Positions 17,845 to 25,515 are shown, counted from the first letter of the stretch. The stretch: DNA of 64,000 bases from Actinomadura_E scrupuli (GCF_050971785.1 NZ_JBPCCU010000012.1:1-64000); one strand, 5' to 3'. Notes: generated by a model not told the origin, from the letters alone. Numbers and translations are program-made.

Positions 17845-17946
17845 TCCCCCATCTCAGAGTCAGCGGCCCCGCCGGAGGCGTAAGGGGTTGGCTCCGGCAA
17901 GATGCGCGGATGGCTGATGCACCGCAGACGGTATGGGAAGACAGCG
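17804..17946 (+). repeat. 144-bp direct repeat, copy 2
   Basis: Near-identical to 5225-5368 and in the same orientation. It overlaps the end of the DUF2750 gene and the start of a small broken reading frame. Recombination between copies would remove about 12.6 kb, including the P-loop/TPR gene. Confidence 0.9.
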
Positions 17947-18189
17947 ACGGACTCGCTGCTGGCATGGAGGTGATGATCAGGGGCGCTGGTTCCGCTCGGC
18001 GGGGCGGGCAGGTTGCACGCCGCGGTGACGGTGACCTTGCGTGTGCCGGAGGGGTTCTTCGTGGCCTTTGCTGAGGGGGATGCGAGTGCGACGGCTCTGC
18101 TGACTCCGGACGAAGCCAGAGGAGTCGCGGCATGGCTGACTGAAGCGGCTGCCGCCGCTGATCGAGTCGGCCCTCCGATGTACGACTGA
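17910..18189 (+). pseudogene. Small frameshifted gene
   Basis: The frame from ATG 17910 reads MADAPQTVWEDSDGLAAGM and then EVMIRGAG before becoming Arg/Gly-rich noise. From about 17986 another frame looks coding: VTVTLRVPEGFFVAFAEG, then ALLTPDEARGVAAWLTEAAA, ending at TGA 18189. One frameshift near 17980-17990 would join them into a protein of about 92 residues. Its first residues are also present, truncated, in repeat copy 1. The remaining 18190-18540 shows no gene. Confidence 0.4.
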
Positions 18190-18540
18190 CCTGCGATTGG
18201 TCGGGCGGCGGCGCTGACCCGGCCGTCCGGGCACGGCGCGTAGGGACCGGCGCCCACGCCGCACGCGATGGCCTGCACGCTTGAACTGGAAGTTTCCGGA
18301 CTTGCGCGGGGGCGTGGCCTCGTCGCCTTGTCGGCGGACGGGCTGGCACCTGCCTGCGCGCGATGGCCCGTCGCGCGGCCCCGCGAGCGGTCCCCCGTTA
18401 GGTCGGGAACCGGCCAGGGGCGCCACCGGCTGTTCGAACCCGGTATTCGTCCTGTGGGCGGTCGGCCGCCGGTACGGCCCGGTCTGCAGGTCGCCTTGAT
18501 GGCAGTGCAGAAGGACTGCACATCCTGGCCGAGTGACTCC

Positions 18541-19518
18541 TTAGCCGCTCATTTTGAGTAGTGCGCGCATGGTTTCGGCTGGGGTGGTGCATCGGAAGCT
18601 GGTGTCGTCGTCGAGCATGTCGGTGGATGCGTCGTTGAAGGTTGAGGGTGTGGCTCGGTGGAAGGGGCTGGTGAAGGCGCTGCCTTTCAACTCGTGGCGG
18701 CCTGGTTCGGATTCGGTGGAGAGCCATTCCCAGGTGTTGCCGCACAGGTCGTAGACGCCGTAGGGGCTGACGCCGCTGTGGTAGCGGTCGACCGGGGTGG
18801 TGTTGCGGATGCCGCCTTCTCGGACGTTGCATTTTGCCGGGGTGAGCTGGCTTCCCCAGGGGTAGACGTCGCCTCGGGTTCCGCGGGCGGCTTTCTCCCA
18901 TTGCTGGCTGCTGGGTAGGGTCTTGGCTGTCCACTCGGCGTAGGCGGAGGCGTCGTGCCAGGTGACGAAGACGACGGGGTGATCGAAGAGGATGTCGGGT
19001 GGTCCGCCTTCTTTGGTCCAGTGCTGGGGTGCGGTGTGCCCGGTCGCTGCGGTGAAGCGCCCGTAGTCGGCGTTGGTGGTGGGGAAGACGTCGATGTAGA
19101 ACGCCGGGAGATAGAGCGGTTCGTTGTCGGGGCCGTGCAGGAAGACGCCTGCAGCGATGAGGGTCATGAGTTTGCCGTCGATGGGGTGGCGCACTTGGTG
19201 TTGCTCGTCGGTGGGCAACGGCACGTTCTGCTGTTCCTCGTTGTCGCTGGGCTCCCGTGGGGGGATGACCGTGAGGGAGGCGCCGACCAGGCCGGCGAAC
19301 CTGGTCTGTACGTCGGTGCTGGAGGCGTTCAGGGATGAGTCGAGGGCGTGCTGGTTGACGGGGCGGGGGTGGATGCTCTCCCCGCCGGCCTCCCACTTGG
19401 AGACCATGCGTTCACTGATTCCCAGGTGTGCGGCGAACGCTCGTATGCTCATGCGCTTGGCTTCGCGTAAGGCGCGGACTTCTCGGCCGGACCAGACTTG
19501 AACGGTGGGCGATGTCAT
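18541..19518 (-). CDS. XRE-type HTH fused to an SUMF1/formylglycine-enzyme-like domain
   Basis: 325 residues. Residues 8-45 form an XRE helix-turn-helix (VRALREAKRMSIRAFAAHLG, then ISERMVSKWE). From about 118 to the end is an SUMF domain: FYIDVFPTTNADYGRF, HPVVFVTWHDASAYAEW, LPSSQQWEKAARGT and YDLCGNTWEW. Formylglycine enzymes use a Cys pair in a CxxxxC motif after an RGGSW strand. Here that segment reads KGSAFTSPFHRATP with no Cys, and only the late structural FRC remains. It is therefore unlikely to make formylglycine; a regulator with a binding or non-copper domain is more likely. It follows the class IV aminotransferase gene by 42 nt. Confidence 0.82.
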   Translation of the reverse strand: MTSPTVQVWSGREVRALREAKRMSIRAFAAHLGISERMVSKWEAGGESIHPRPVNQHALDSSLNASSTDVQTRFAGLVGASLTVIPPREPSDNEEQQNVPLPTDEQHQVRHPIDGKLMTLIAAGVFLHGPDNEPLYLPAFYIDVFPTTNADYGRFTAATGHTAPQHWTKEGGPPDILFDHPVVFVTWHDASAYAEWTAKTLPSSQQWEKAARGTRGDVYPWGSQLTPAKCNVREGGIRNTTPVDRYHSGVSPYGVYDLCGNTWEWLSTESEPGRHELKGSAFTSPFHRATPSTFNDASTDMLDDDTSFRCTTPAETMRALLKMSG

Positions 19519-19560
19519 GCGGAGTCTCCTCAGATGAACGGCGGATATGGCGTGGACGGG

Positions 19561-20340
19561 TCAGAGTTCTTCGGCGGGGATGTCCTCGTATTCCTTGCGG
19601 AGGGCATCGAAGATCGGATGATCCTCGGGCAGTTGAATACCGTCGATCGCCGTGACCGCCCGTACGCCTACTGAGGTGTTGGTGGCGAATGCGGCCTGCA
19701 TCGCGGGCACGTCCCGGAGATTCACAGGTGCTGTGACCGTGTGCTCGTGGACTTGCTTGAGCAGTCTCATGGTGACGCCGGGCAAAGTGTTGGCGTCCGG
19801 CCAGATGACGCGTTCTCCGTCGAAGAACCCGATGTTCCAGGTGGCGCCTTCGGAGATGAACAGGCCACTGTCGATGAAAAGCGCATCGTCGTAACCGTTG
19901 AGCTGGGCATTCCGGCGACCCCACAGGGCGCCGAACAGTCCGATGTGCTTCACCTCTGGCAGATCGCGGCGGTACTTGGTCGTCTGCACGCGCATCGGCT
20001 CCGGTGGCCAGGCGATGGCGGGGCGGGTGGTGACCAGCACCTTCGGCTCGGCGGGGGCGCCAGGGTGACCGAGTTCAAGCGCTGGGTCGAAGACCGTCAC
20101 CCGGACGGTGAACGAACCCTGCTCCTCCGCGATCGCGTGCCGGATGAATTCCCGGACGGTGTCCCTGTCCAGGTCGGCATTGAACAGCATCCGACAATCA
20201 CGGACAAGCCGGTCAAGATGGTGCGAGAGCCCGCGAATATGCTGATTGTCGACGCGCATGGATGTGAAGTGGCCGTAGTTGGTGAGGCCCAGCGCTTGAA
20301 GCGCTTCGGGTGCGACAGGTACGCCGTTGAGTTCCGCCAT
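19561..20340 (-). CDS. Class IV PLP-dependent aminotransferase/lyase
   Basis: 259 residues of the branched-chain aminotransferase/4-amino-4-deoxychorismate lyase fold. The conserved segment is PEVKHIGLFGALWGRRNAQL with the probable PLP lysine in EVKHI, followed by GYDDALFIDSGLFISEG and NIGFF. The late PGVTMRLL fits the phosphate-binding turn. ATG at 20340; only a weak ribosome site is visible. Substrate unknown: it could be an amino acid aminotransferase or a lyase. Its pairing with the HTH-SUMF gene suggests a common process. Confidence 0.85.
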   Translation of the reverse strand: MAELNGVPVAPEALQALGLTNYGHFTSMRVDNQHIRGLSHHLDRLVRDCRMLFNADLDRDTVREFIRHAIAEEQGSFTVRVTVFDPALELGHPGAPAEPKVLVTTRPAIAWPPEPMRVQTTKYRRDLPEVKHIGLFGALWGRRNAQLNGYDDALFIDSGLFISEGATWNIGFFDGERVIWPDANTLPGVTMRLLKQVHEHTVTAPVNLRDVPAMQAAFATNTSVGVRAVTAIDGIQLPEDHPIFDALRKEYEDIPAEEL

Positions 20341-20424
20341 GAGTCCAGTCTGACACCATTCATGATCTGCTCCTATACCGAAGTGCAGTGAAAGTTCAGT
20401 GCTAAGGCGGCACCAGTACATGGG

Positions 20425-20442
20425 AATGCCTCTTGTGGCATT
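20425..20442. promoter_or_regulatory. Inverted repeat in divergent promoter region
   Basis: AATGCC (20425-20430) and GGCATT (20437-20442) pair perfectly around 6 nt, midway between the aminotransferase and the small genes. It is a candidate operator for the HTH protein encoded in the same cluster, but no binding is shown. Confidence 0.4.
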
Positions 20443-20455
20443 GGACCCTTGAAGC

Positions 20456-20629
20456 ATGAGCGATGAACGACCCCGCGAGGAATGCCCTTCGTGCGGCGGC
20501 CGAGGCAAGAAGATCATCCTGCCTCGCCGGAGGCTGATCGTCGTGCCGCCCGGTGACTCGACGGGTCCGGAACCGGTGGCGTTGGAGAACTGCGCGTTGT
20601 GCGCCGGTACGGGGCGGGCGGCGGCGTGA
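20456..20629 (+). CDS. Small zinc-ribbon-like protein
   Basis: 57 residues starting MSDERPREECPSCGGRGKK, with a second motif NCALCAGTGRA near the C-terminus. Two CxxC pairs each followed by G-x-G resemble half of a DnaJ-type zinc finger (CxxCxGxG), which binds one zinc. Its stop overlaps the next ATG. It heads a run of four overlapping small frames. Confidence 0.65.
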   Translation: MSDERPREECPSCGGRGKKIILPRRRLIVVPPGDSTGPEPVALENCALCAGTGRAAA

Positions 20630-20742
20630 TGAGCTGCGGGGCCGGTGCGGTGGTGAGGGCGGCCGAGATGCCCCCCGGTATCGGTCGTGGCCCCACCTAC
20701 ACCGGTCTCGCCTCCACGAGAGTGGGTCGGGGCGATGAATGA
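20629..20742 (+). CDS. Short linking ORF
   Basis: 37 residues, beginning at an ATG that overlaps the previous stop and ending with a TGA that overlaps the next start (ATGAATGA). The sequence has no domain. It may be a translated linker that couples its neighbours rather than a functional peptide. Confidence 0.3.
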   Translation: MSCGAGAVVRAAEMPPGIGRGPTYTGLASTRVGRGDE

Positions 20743-21040
20743 GAACTACAGAGGGTCGCACGCAAGGCTTCTTGGTGATCTCTGCAGGTCGTTGACGGCG
20801 CTCGGCGTGAGCGTGCAGTTGCGCGACGCCATCCCGAGTCTGACCGTCAACGCCGACCCGGCGGCGCCTCCGGGTGTCGGGGTCTATGTGCTCGTGAGCA
20901 CGTCGGGCGCGGAGTTCGTCTGGACGGCGGCCGGGAATCGGCATCCGGTCTCGGACATCGAGGGCGCGGCTCGGCGGATCGCCGCATTCGTACACGAACA
21001 ACAGCGGCAGACCTCCGGCGAGCCGGGGCCGGGTTCGTGA
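20735..21040 (+). CDS. Hypothetical protein
   Basis: 101 residues starting MNENYRGSHARLLGDLCRSL. A helix, then strands (VSVQLRDAIPSLTVN and GVYVLVSTSGAEFVW) and a C-terminal helix (DIEGAARRIAAFVHEQ) give an alpha-beta fold. No family recognised. The next gene overlaps its stop (GTGA). Confidence 0.65.
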   Translation: MNENYRGSHARLLGDLCRSLTALGVSVQLRDAIPSLTVNADPAAPPGVGVYVLVSTSGAEFVWTAAGNRHPVSDIEGAARRIAAFVHEQQRQTSGEPGPGS

Positions 21041-21276
21041 TGGTGGGGCCGGCTGTTCCACCGGAACGCCAGATCACCGACGAGCCGCTCCGCGCGATGA
21101 TGCGTGATCTGACGGGATCGTTTCCGGGGGTCGTGGCCTGGTACGGGAAGGCCACCCGCTCATGGTGGGCGTTCGTGCCGGCGGGCGAACGCGGACGTCT
21201 AGTGGAGGCGATCAACCCGGCGGAGCTCCGCAAGGCGATCATCTCGGCGAGTACCTGGCCCTGGCCGCGCTCGTGA
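21037..21276 (+). CDS. Hypothetical protein
   Basis: 79 residues starting at the overlapping GTG (or the adjacent ATG at 21040). Contains PGVVAWYGKATRSWWAFVP, an aromatic-rich strand pair, and a helix LVEAINPAELRKAI. The strong 4-nt overlap with the preceding gene indicates translational coupling and perhaps a complex of the two products. Function unknown. Confidence 0.6.
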   Translation: MMVGPAVPPERQITDEPLRAMMRDLTGSFPGVVAWYGKATRSWWAFVPAGERGRLVEAINPAELRKAIISASTWPWPRS

Positions 21277-21386
21277 AGGCCCGAGGGTGTGGCGGATCAC
21301 CGCCTCATGGTCAACGGTCACGTACACGACATCGCTGACCAGCGCATCGAGGACGCGCTGACGACATGACCACGACCTACGATGCG

Positions 21387-21411
21387 GAGGCCCGGGGAAT
21401 CCTGGGGCCTC
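21387..21411. terminator. GC hairpin downstream of small-gene operon
   Basis: GAGGCCC and GGGCCTC form a 7-bp stem with an 11-nt loop, followed by a short pyrimidine run (GCTTCTTT) on the + strand. Possible terminator of the rightward small-gene operon, 110 nt after its last stop. Confidence 0.4.
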
Positions 21412-21447
21412 GCTTCTTTGGGCCCTGACCTGTGGAAACTCCCCCGA

Positions 21448-21469
21448 GATCATTCCGTGTATGTTCCGG
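21448..21469 (+). repeat. Element-end motif, copy 3
   Basis: GATCATTCCGTGTATGTTCC then GG, about 104 bp from the tRNA-Lys core repeat on its island side. A GACCTG lies shortly upstream, as in the other two copies. Confidence 0.6.
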
Positions 21470-21572
21470 GAACGCCTCCAGACGGCTGCCCACGACGGCA
21501 TACGGCTGCACAGCGCCGATCTCGCCAGGAGGACGTCTTCCCAGGTCACGGGCCGGATTGCCAGTCGTACTC

Positions 21573-21617
21573 GGTGGGCCGCCTGGGACTCGAACCCAGA
21601 ACCAACGGATTAAAAGT
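21573..21617. repeat. Core attachment-site-like repeat inside tRNA-Lys
   Basis: The 45-bp core shared with 16557-16601 (identical) and 4770-4814 (three mismatches). It starts at the tRNA 3' end and stops within the anticodon stem, which is the usual crossover span of tRNA-targeting integrases. Confidence 0.88.
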
Positions 21618-21646
21618 CCGGAGCTCTGCCATTGAGCTAACGGCCC
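21575..21646 (-). tRNA. tRNA-Lys (anticodon UUU)
   Basis: The minus strand folds as a complete tRNA of 72 nt: acceptor GGGCCGT/GCGGCCC, D-arm GCTC..GAGC, anticodon loop CTTTTAA (UUU), variable loop of 5, T-arm CTGGG-TTCGAGT-CCCAG and discriminator A. The outermost anticodon-stem pair is a C-U mismatch. The CCA end is not fully encoded (ACC then G). It lies at the right end of the island and probably serves as its insertion site while staying intact. Confidence 0.95.
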
Positions 21647-21885
21647 GCAGAATGAAGCATACCGAGATCGGACCAGTGATCCCCACGGCATTACCGGCGA
21701 GGCCACGGGGGTGGGTCGCGGCGCGTCAGAGCGCCGACGGCCCGGCGGGCCCGCTCGACGGCGACCCCGGGTGCAGCTCGGTCAGGACGAGCCCACCGCG
21801 ATGCCGGTCATGCCTCCCGCCCCGTGCCGCGAGCCCCAGGCCCCAGGCCCCGGGCCCAACGGCACACGAGCGGGCTTCCTGCGCT

Positions 21886-22731
21886 TCAGTCGGCCCAGTT
21901 GAGCGAATGGCTGAGGCCCAGCTCGATGTCGGCGGCCGCCTCCTGCACCATCGGCACCAGCGCCCGCATCTCCTCGACCGACTTGCGGCCGATGTGCGTC
22001 GAGAGGTTGATCGCCGCGCGGGCGCGCCCCATGCGGTCGCGGACCGGTACGGCGATAGCGACCAGGCCGACCTCCAGCTCCTGGTTGACCAGGGCGTAGC
22101 CCTCCTCGCGCACCTTCCGGAGCTCGGCCCGGAACTCGTCCGGATCGGTGATGGTCCGGGGCAGCGCCGGCGTCAGCTCGTACGTGCGCAGGTGCTCCTC
22201 GAGCTCGGCGGGTGGCAGGTTCGCCAGCAGTACGCGTCCCATCGCGGTCGCGTTCGCCGGACGCCGGGCTCCGACGTTGACGGAGATCGTCATCAGCGCG
22301 GGGCCGGGGACGCGTACGACGTAGACCACGTCGCCGCGGTCGAGGATCGATCCCTCGCTCGCCTCGGACGTCTCGGCGACCAGCTTCTCCAGGCGTGGCA
22401 GCGCGATGTCCGGGAACGACAGGGCCGACAGGTAGGAGTAGCCGAGTTCCAGAACCTGGGGGGTGAGCTCGTAACGGTTGTTCTTGCCGTAGACGTAGCC
22501 CAGCTCGCACAGCGTCAGCAGGAAGCGGCGGACGGCGGCACGCGTCAGCCCGGCCTCCTGAGCGAGCTCGGAGACCGTCATCGACGGGCGCTCGGCGTTG
22601 AACACCCGGATGATCGCCAGACCGCGTTCCAGGGAGCGGACGAAGTCGCGTGAACGTTCGTCGTCACCTGCGGGCCGGTCGTCCAGCTCGCCGCCGTTCT
22701 CCGGATCAACGGACGGTGAGACTCGTGCCAC
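21886..22731 (-). CDS. IclR family transcriptional regulator
   Basis: 281 residues. A winged HTH lies near residues 30-95 (SLERGLAIIRVFNAERPSMT, then LAQEAGLTRAAVRRFLLTL) and the IclR effector domain near 105-280 (ISVNVGARRPANATAMGRVL, ending VQEAAADIELGLSHSL). The tail resembles the PcaR/PobR group that controls aromatic catabolism, but the ligand here is unknown. It is the last gene of the leftward unit and probably controls the divergent catabolic genes. Between it and the tRNA only short unsupported frames occur. Confidence 0.92.
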   Translation of the reverse strand: MARVSPSVDPENGGELDDRPAGDDERSRDFVRSLERGLAIIRVFNAERPSMTVSELAQEAGLTRAAVRRFLLTLCELGYVYGKNNRYELTPQVLELGYSYLSALSFPDIALPRLEKLVAETSEASEGSILDRGDVVYVVRVPGPALMTISVNVGARRPANATAMGRVLLANLPPAELEEHLRTYELTPALPRTITDPDEFRAELRKVREEGYALVNQELEVGLVAIAVPVRDRMGRARAAINLSTHIGRKSVEEMRALVPMVQEAAADIELGLSHSLNWAD

Positions 22732-22781
22732 GTGATGACCTCCTGGCGGACGGGGGGACCGAACGACGGCCCGCTGACTGT

Positions 22782-23555
22782 CTATCTGATGTACGAAGCA
22801 CCGTTGACGTCCAGTGTGGCCCCCGTGAGACTAGGGCATGCGTCGGTGGCGAGAAAGGCCACGAGCGAGGCCACCTCGTCGGCCTCGACCATCCGTCCCA
22901 TGGCCAGCCCGTCCGCGACCGCCTGCTGTGCGGAGTCGTCCTGCCCGGCGATCGCCATGCCGGCGTTGACGACGCCGGGGGCGAGCACGTAGACCCGCAG
23001 GCCCTGCCGTGCGTAGTTGCGCGCGAAGGTCTGAGCGAGGTTGCGGATCGCGGCCTTGGAGGCCGCGTAGGAGGTGAGGTCGGCGATCCGCGAGCCCTGC
23101 TCCGCCGCCCAGCTCGACAGCACGATGATCGTCCCGGAGCCTCGCGCGGCGAAGTAGCGCACCGCCTCGCGCATCAGGGCGCCCGCACCGATCACGTTCA
23201 CCTGCAGGGCCTCCTGCCACCCCGCGTCCCACACCTCGTCCGGGCCGTCGACGGGCGTGTCGGGGTTGACCGCCGCGTTGAGCACCAGGACGTCGATGGG
23301 CCGGCCCCAGCAGAGAGCCGAACGCCACAGGTCGCGCGCGGCGGCCGGGGTGCCCAGCTCCGCCTGGATCAGCAGCTTCTGGTCGTCCGGGAGCGTCTCC
23401 ACGGCGCGCTCGGCGCCATAGCGTTGCGTGCGGTACTGCGCGATGACGTTGGCGTTCGCACCCGAGAGTGCGCGTGCGGTCACCGCTCCGATGCCGCGGG
23501 AGGCGCCCGTGAGCAGCACGGTGCGGCCCGCGAGCGCGTTCTGGTCGAGAAGCAC
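22782..23555 (-). CDS. Short-chain dehydrogenase/reductase
   Basis: 257 residues of the classical SDR family: cofactor motif TGASRGIG near the N-terminus, NAAV, catalytic Ser in VLSSWA and YAASK active site. A GTG at 23555 is chosen because AGGAG lies 6 nt upstream; upstream residues in this frame are Arg/Ser-rich and not SDR-like. It oxidises or reduces an alcohol or carbonyl with NAD(P). Follows another SDR gene by 7 nt. Confidence 0.88.
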   Translation of the reverse strand: MLLDQNALAGRTVLLTGASRGIGAVTARALSGANANVIAQYRTQRYGAERAVETLPDDQKLLIQAELGTPAAARDLWRSALCWGRPIDVLVLNAAVNPDTPVDGPDEVWDAGWQEALQVNVIGAGALMREAVRYFAARGSGTIIVLSSWAAEQGSRIADLTSYAASKAAIRNLAQTFARNYARQGLRVYVLAPGVVNAGMAIAGQDDSAQQAVADGLAMGRMVEADEVASLVAFLATDACPSLTGATLDVNGASYIR

Positions 23556-23562
23556 CTGACTC

Positions 23563-24318
23563 CTAAAGGATTCCGCCGTCGACGTTGAGCATCTGACCGG
23601 TGATGCCCGACGACAGGTGGCTGGTGAGGAATGCGATGGCGTCCGCGACCTCGGCCGCGGTGGCGATCCGGCCGAGCGAGGTCCCACGCGCCGACTGTTC
23701 GAGTGCCTCGTCCACCCGCAGGCCGGTGGTCTGCCGGCGGGACGCCATGCGCGAGCGCAGCGCGTCGGTGGCGATCGGGCCCGGGGCCACGGCGTTGACC
23801 CTGACCCCCTCCGGTCCGAGCGCGAGTGCCGTCGACCGGACGATGCCGAGCGCCGCGTGCTTGCCGGCGACGTAGGACGCGATGTTCGGATCTCCCCGCC
23901 ACGAGTTCAGCGAGGCCACCACCGTGATCGTCGATCCCGGTCCGAGCAGCGGGGCGGCGTGCTTGATGGTGCAGGCGACGCCGCGTGCGTTGACGGAGAG
24001 CACCCGGTCGAAGTCCGCGAGGTCCATCTCCGCGGGGCGCTGCCAGGACGGCACCACGCCCGCGGCGGCCACGACCGCGTCGATGCCGGTCAGCAGCCGC
24101 GCCGACTCGGCGACGGCCGCCCGCATCGAGTCCTCGTCCCGGACGTCGACCGGCACCATGTGCCACTCCTCGGGCGGTGCGCCGGTGAGCGCGCCCGCCA
24201 GGTCGAGCACCACGCCGCGTGCGCCCATCTCGGCGAAGCGTCGGGCGACGACGGCGCCGATGCCGTTCGCGCCACCTGTGACGATCACTCGCCGGCCGTC
24301 CAGCAGGGTGCCGGTCAT
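23563..24318 (-). CDS. Short-chain dehydrogenase/reductase
   Basis: 251 residues with TGGANGIG cofactor motif, AAAG, SLNSW and YVAGK active site, and the C-terminal GITGQMLNVDGG. It is a paralogue of the next gene, so the pair may act on successive steps or as a heteromer. Its start overlaps the stop of the F420-type gene by 4 nt (ATGA). Confidence 0.9.
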   Translation of the reverse strand: MTGTLLDGRRVIVTGGANGIGAVVARRFAEMGARGVVLDLAGALTGAPPEEWHMVPVDVRDEDSMRAAVAESARLLTGIDAVVAAAGVVPSWQRPAEMDLADFDRVLSVNARGVACTIKHAAPLLGPGSTITVVASLNSWRGDPNIASYVAGKHAALGIVRSTALALGPEGVRVNAVAPGPIATDALRSRMASRRQTTGLRVDEALEQSARGTSLGRIATAAEVADAIAFLTSHLSSGITGQMLNVDGGIL

Positions 24319-25205
24319 CGGGCGCTCGCCGCGTCGCGGAGCAGTTCGTGGACGGCGCCGGCGTCCTCGGTGAGCGGGTCGGCGTCCACGATTATCTCGT
24401 CGACACCGGCCCGGCCGAGTTCGCCGATCCGCTGGGCGACCTCGCCGGCCCGGCCGGCCGACTCGACGAGCCGCAGCACGACCTGCAATTCCGACGGGTC
24501 CCGCCCGGCGGCCGTGGCGGTCGAGCGGATGCTCGCGATCTCATCGGCGAGCCGGGGTGGATCGAGCGCGGGCACCGCCTGCTGGGCCAGCCAGCCGTCA
24601 CCGAGCCGCGCCGCGCGCCGCAGCGCCGTGGGGGAATGACCGCCCACGTAGAGCGGAACGGCGTGGGCAGGTGCGGGCAGCACCAGCGTGTCCGCCGGTA
24701 GCCGGTAGTGGGCGCCGGAATGGGCTGCCGGACGACCCGTCCAGCAGTCGCGCAACAACGTGATCCACTCGACCATGCGAGCCCCGCGGTCCTCGAACGG
24801 CATGCCGAGCGCGTCGAACTCCTCGCGCAGCCATCCCGCGCCGATGCCCAGCGCGACCCGTCCCCCGGACAGCGCGTCGATGCTCGCGACCTGCTTGGCG
24901 AGCAGCACCGGATTGCGCTGCGGGAGGACGAGCGCGGCGGTGCCGAGGCGTACCCGCTCGGTGACCGCGGCGGCCGCGGCCAGCGAGACGAGCGCCTCGA
25001 GGTACGGGGTCGTGGTGGGCCAGGTGGCCTTCCCGTCCGCCGCGAAGGGGTAGTGCGACTCGATGACCTCCGGCAGCACGACGTGATCGCTGACCCAGAG
25101 CGAGTCGAACCCCGCCGCCTCCAGGTCGCGCGCCCGCCGGGCCAGGGACGACGCCGGTGCCCCGGCCCCCGTATGGGGCAGCTTGACGCCGATCCGCATG
25201 GTCAT
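24315..25205 (-). CDS. LLM-class F420-dependent oxidoreductase
   Basis: 296 residues of the luciferase-like monooxygenase fold: MRIGVKLPHTGAG start, AARDLEAAGFDSLWVSDHVV type strand, LSGGRVALGIGAGWLREEF and a C-terminal LGRAGVDEIIV. The GIGAGW motif fits the actinobacterial F420-dependent branch. The likely role is hydride transfer to or from F420 on a carbonyl, imine or alcohol. First gene of the leftward operon; AAAGG precedes the ATG at 25205. Cofactor choice is inferred from family. Confidence 0.88.
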   Translation of the reverse strand: MTMRIGVKLPHTGAGAPASSLARRARDLEAAGFDSLWVSDHVVLPEVIESHYPFAADGKATWPTTTPYLEALVSLAAAAAVTERVRLGTAALVLPQRNPVLLAKQVASIDALSGGRVALGIGAGWLREEFDALGMPFEDRGARMVEWITLLRDCWTGRPAAHSGAHYRLPADTLVLPAPAHAVPLYVGGHSPTALRRAARLGDGWLAQQAVPALDPPRLADEIASIRSTATAAGRDPSELQVVLRLVESAGRAGEVAQRIGELGRAGVDEIIVDADPLTEDAGAVHELLRDAASAR

Positions 25206-25366
25206 CGCACAACGACCTTTCTCTACCGCCCGTACCCGGCCCGGGTCCGCGCGGATCCGGCGAGGAGCCGGGTGCCGCCTGGTCGAGCCGACACGGAGCT
25301 GCTCCGGCGGTGACACCGAGCGACATCGGACAGCGTGATGGCCGCGATGCTAACGACCCGTCAATC

Positions 25367-25383
25367 TGTGCGTCAAGCGCACA
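25367..25383. promoter_or_regulatory. Inverted repeat in the divergent promoter (candidate IclR operator)
   Basis: TGTGCG (25367-25372) and CGCACA (25378-25383) form a perfect inverted repeat around 5 nt, 17 bp overall, close to the size of IclR-family operators. It lies between the leftward SDR/F420 unit and the rightward catabolic genes. The rest of 25206-25515 is promoter region with no gene. Confidence 0.4.
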
Positions 25384-25515
25384 ATTGCTCGCTATGAGGT
25401 TCGTTGTACGTCTTGCGCCCATCAGAACGATATGCGAGCATCTCCGGAAATGCATCGGCGGGCCTGACTGCGCCGACGTTTGAGCTGGTCAAACCGCCTG
25501 GAGGTAGCGGGACAG

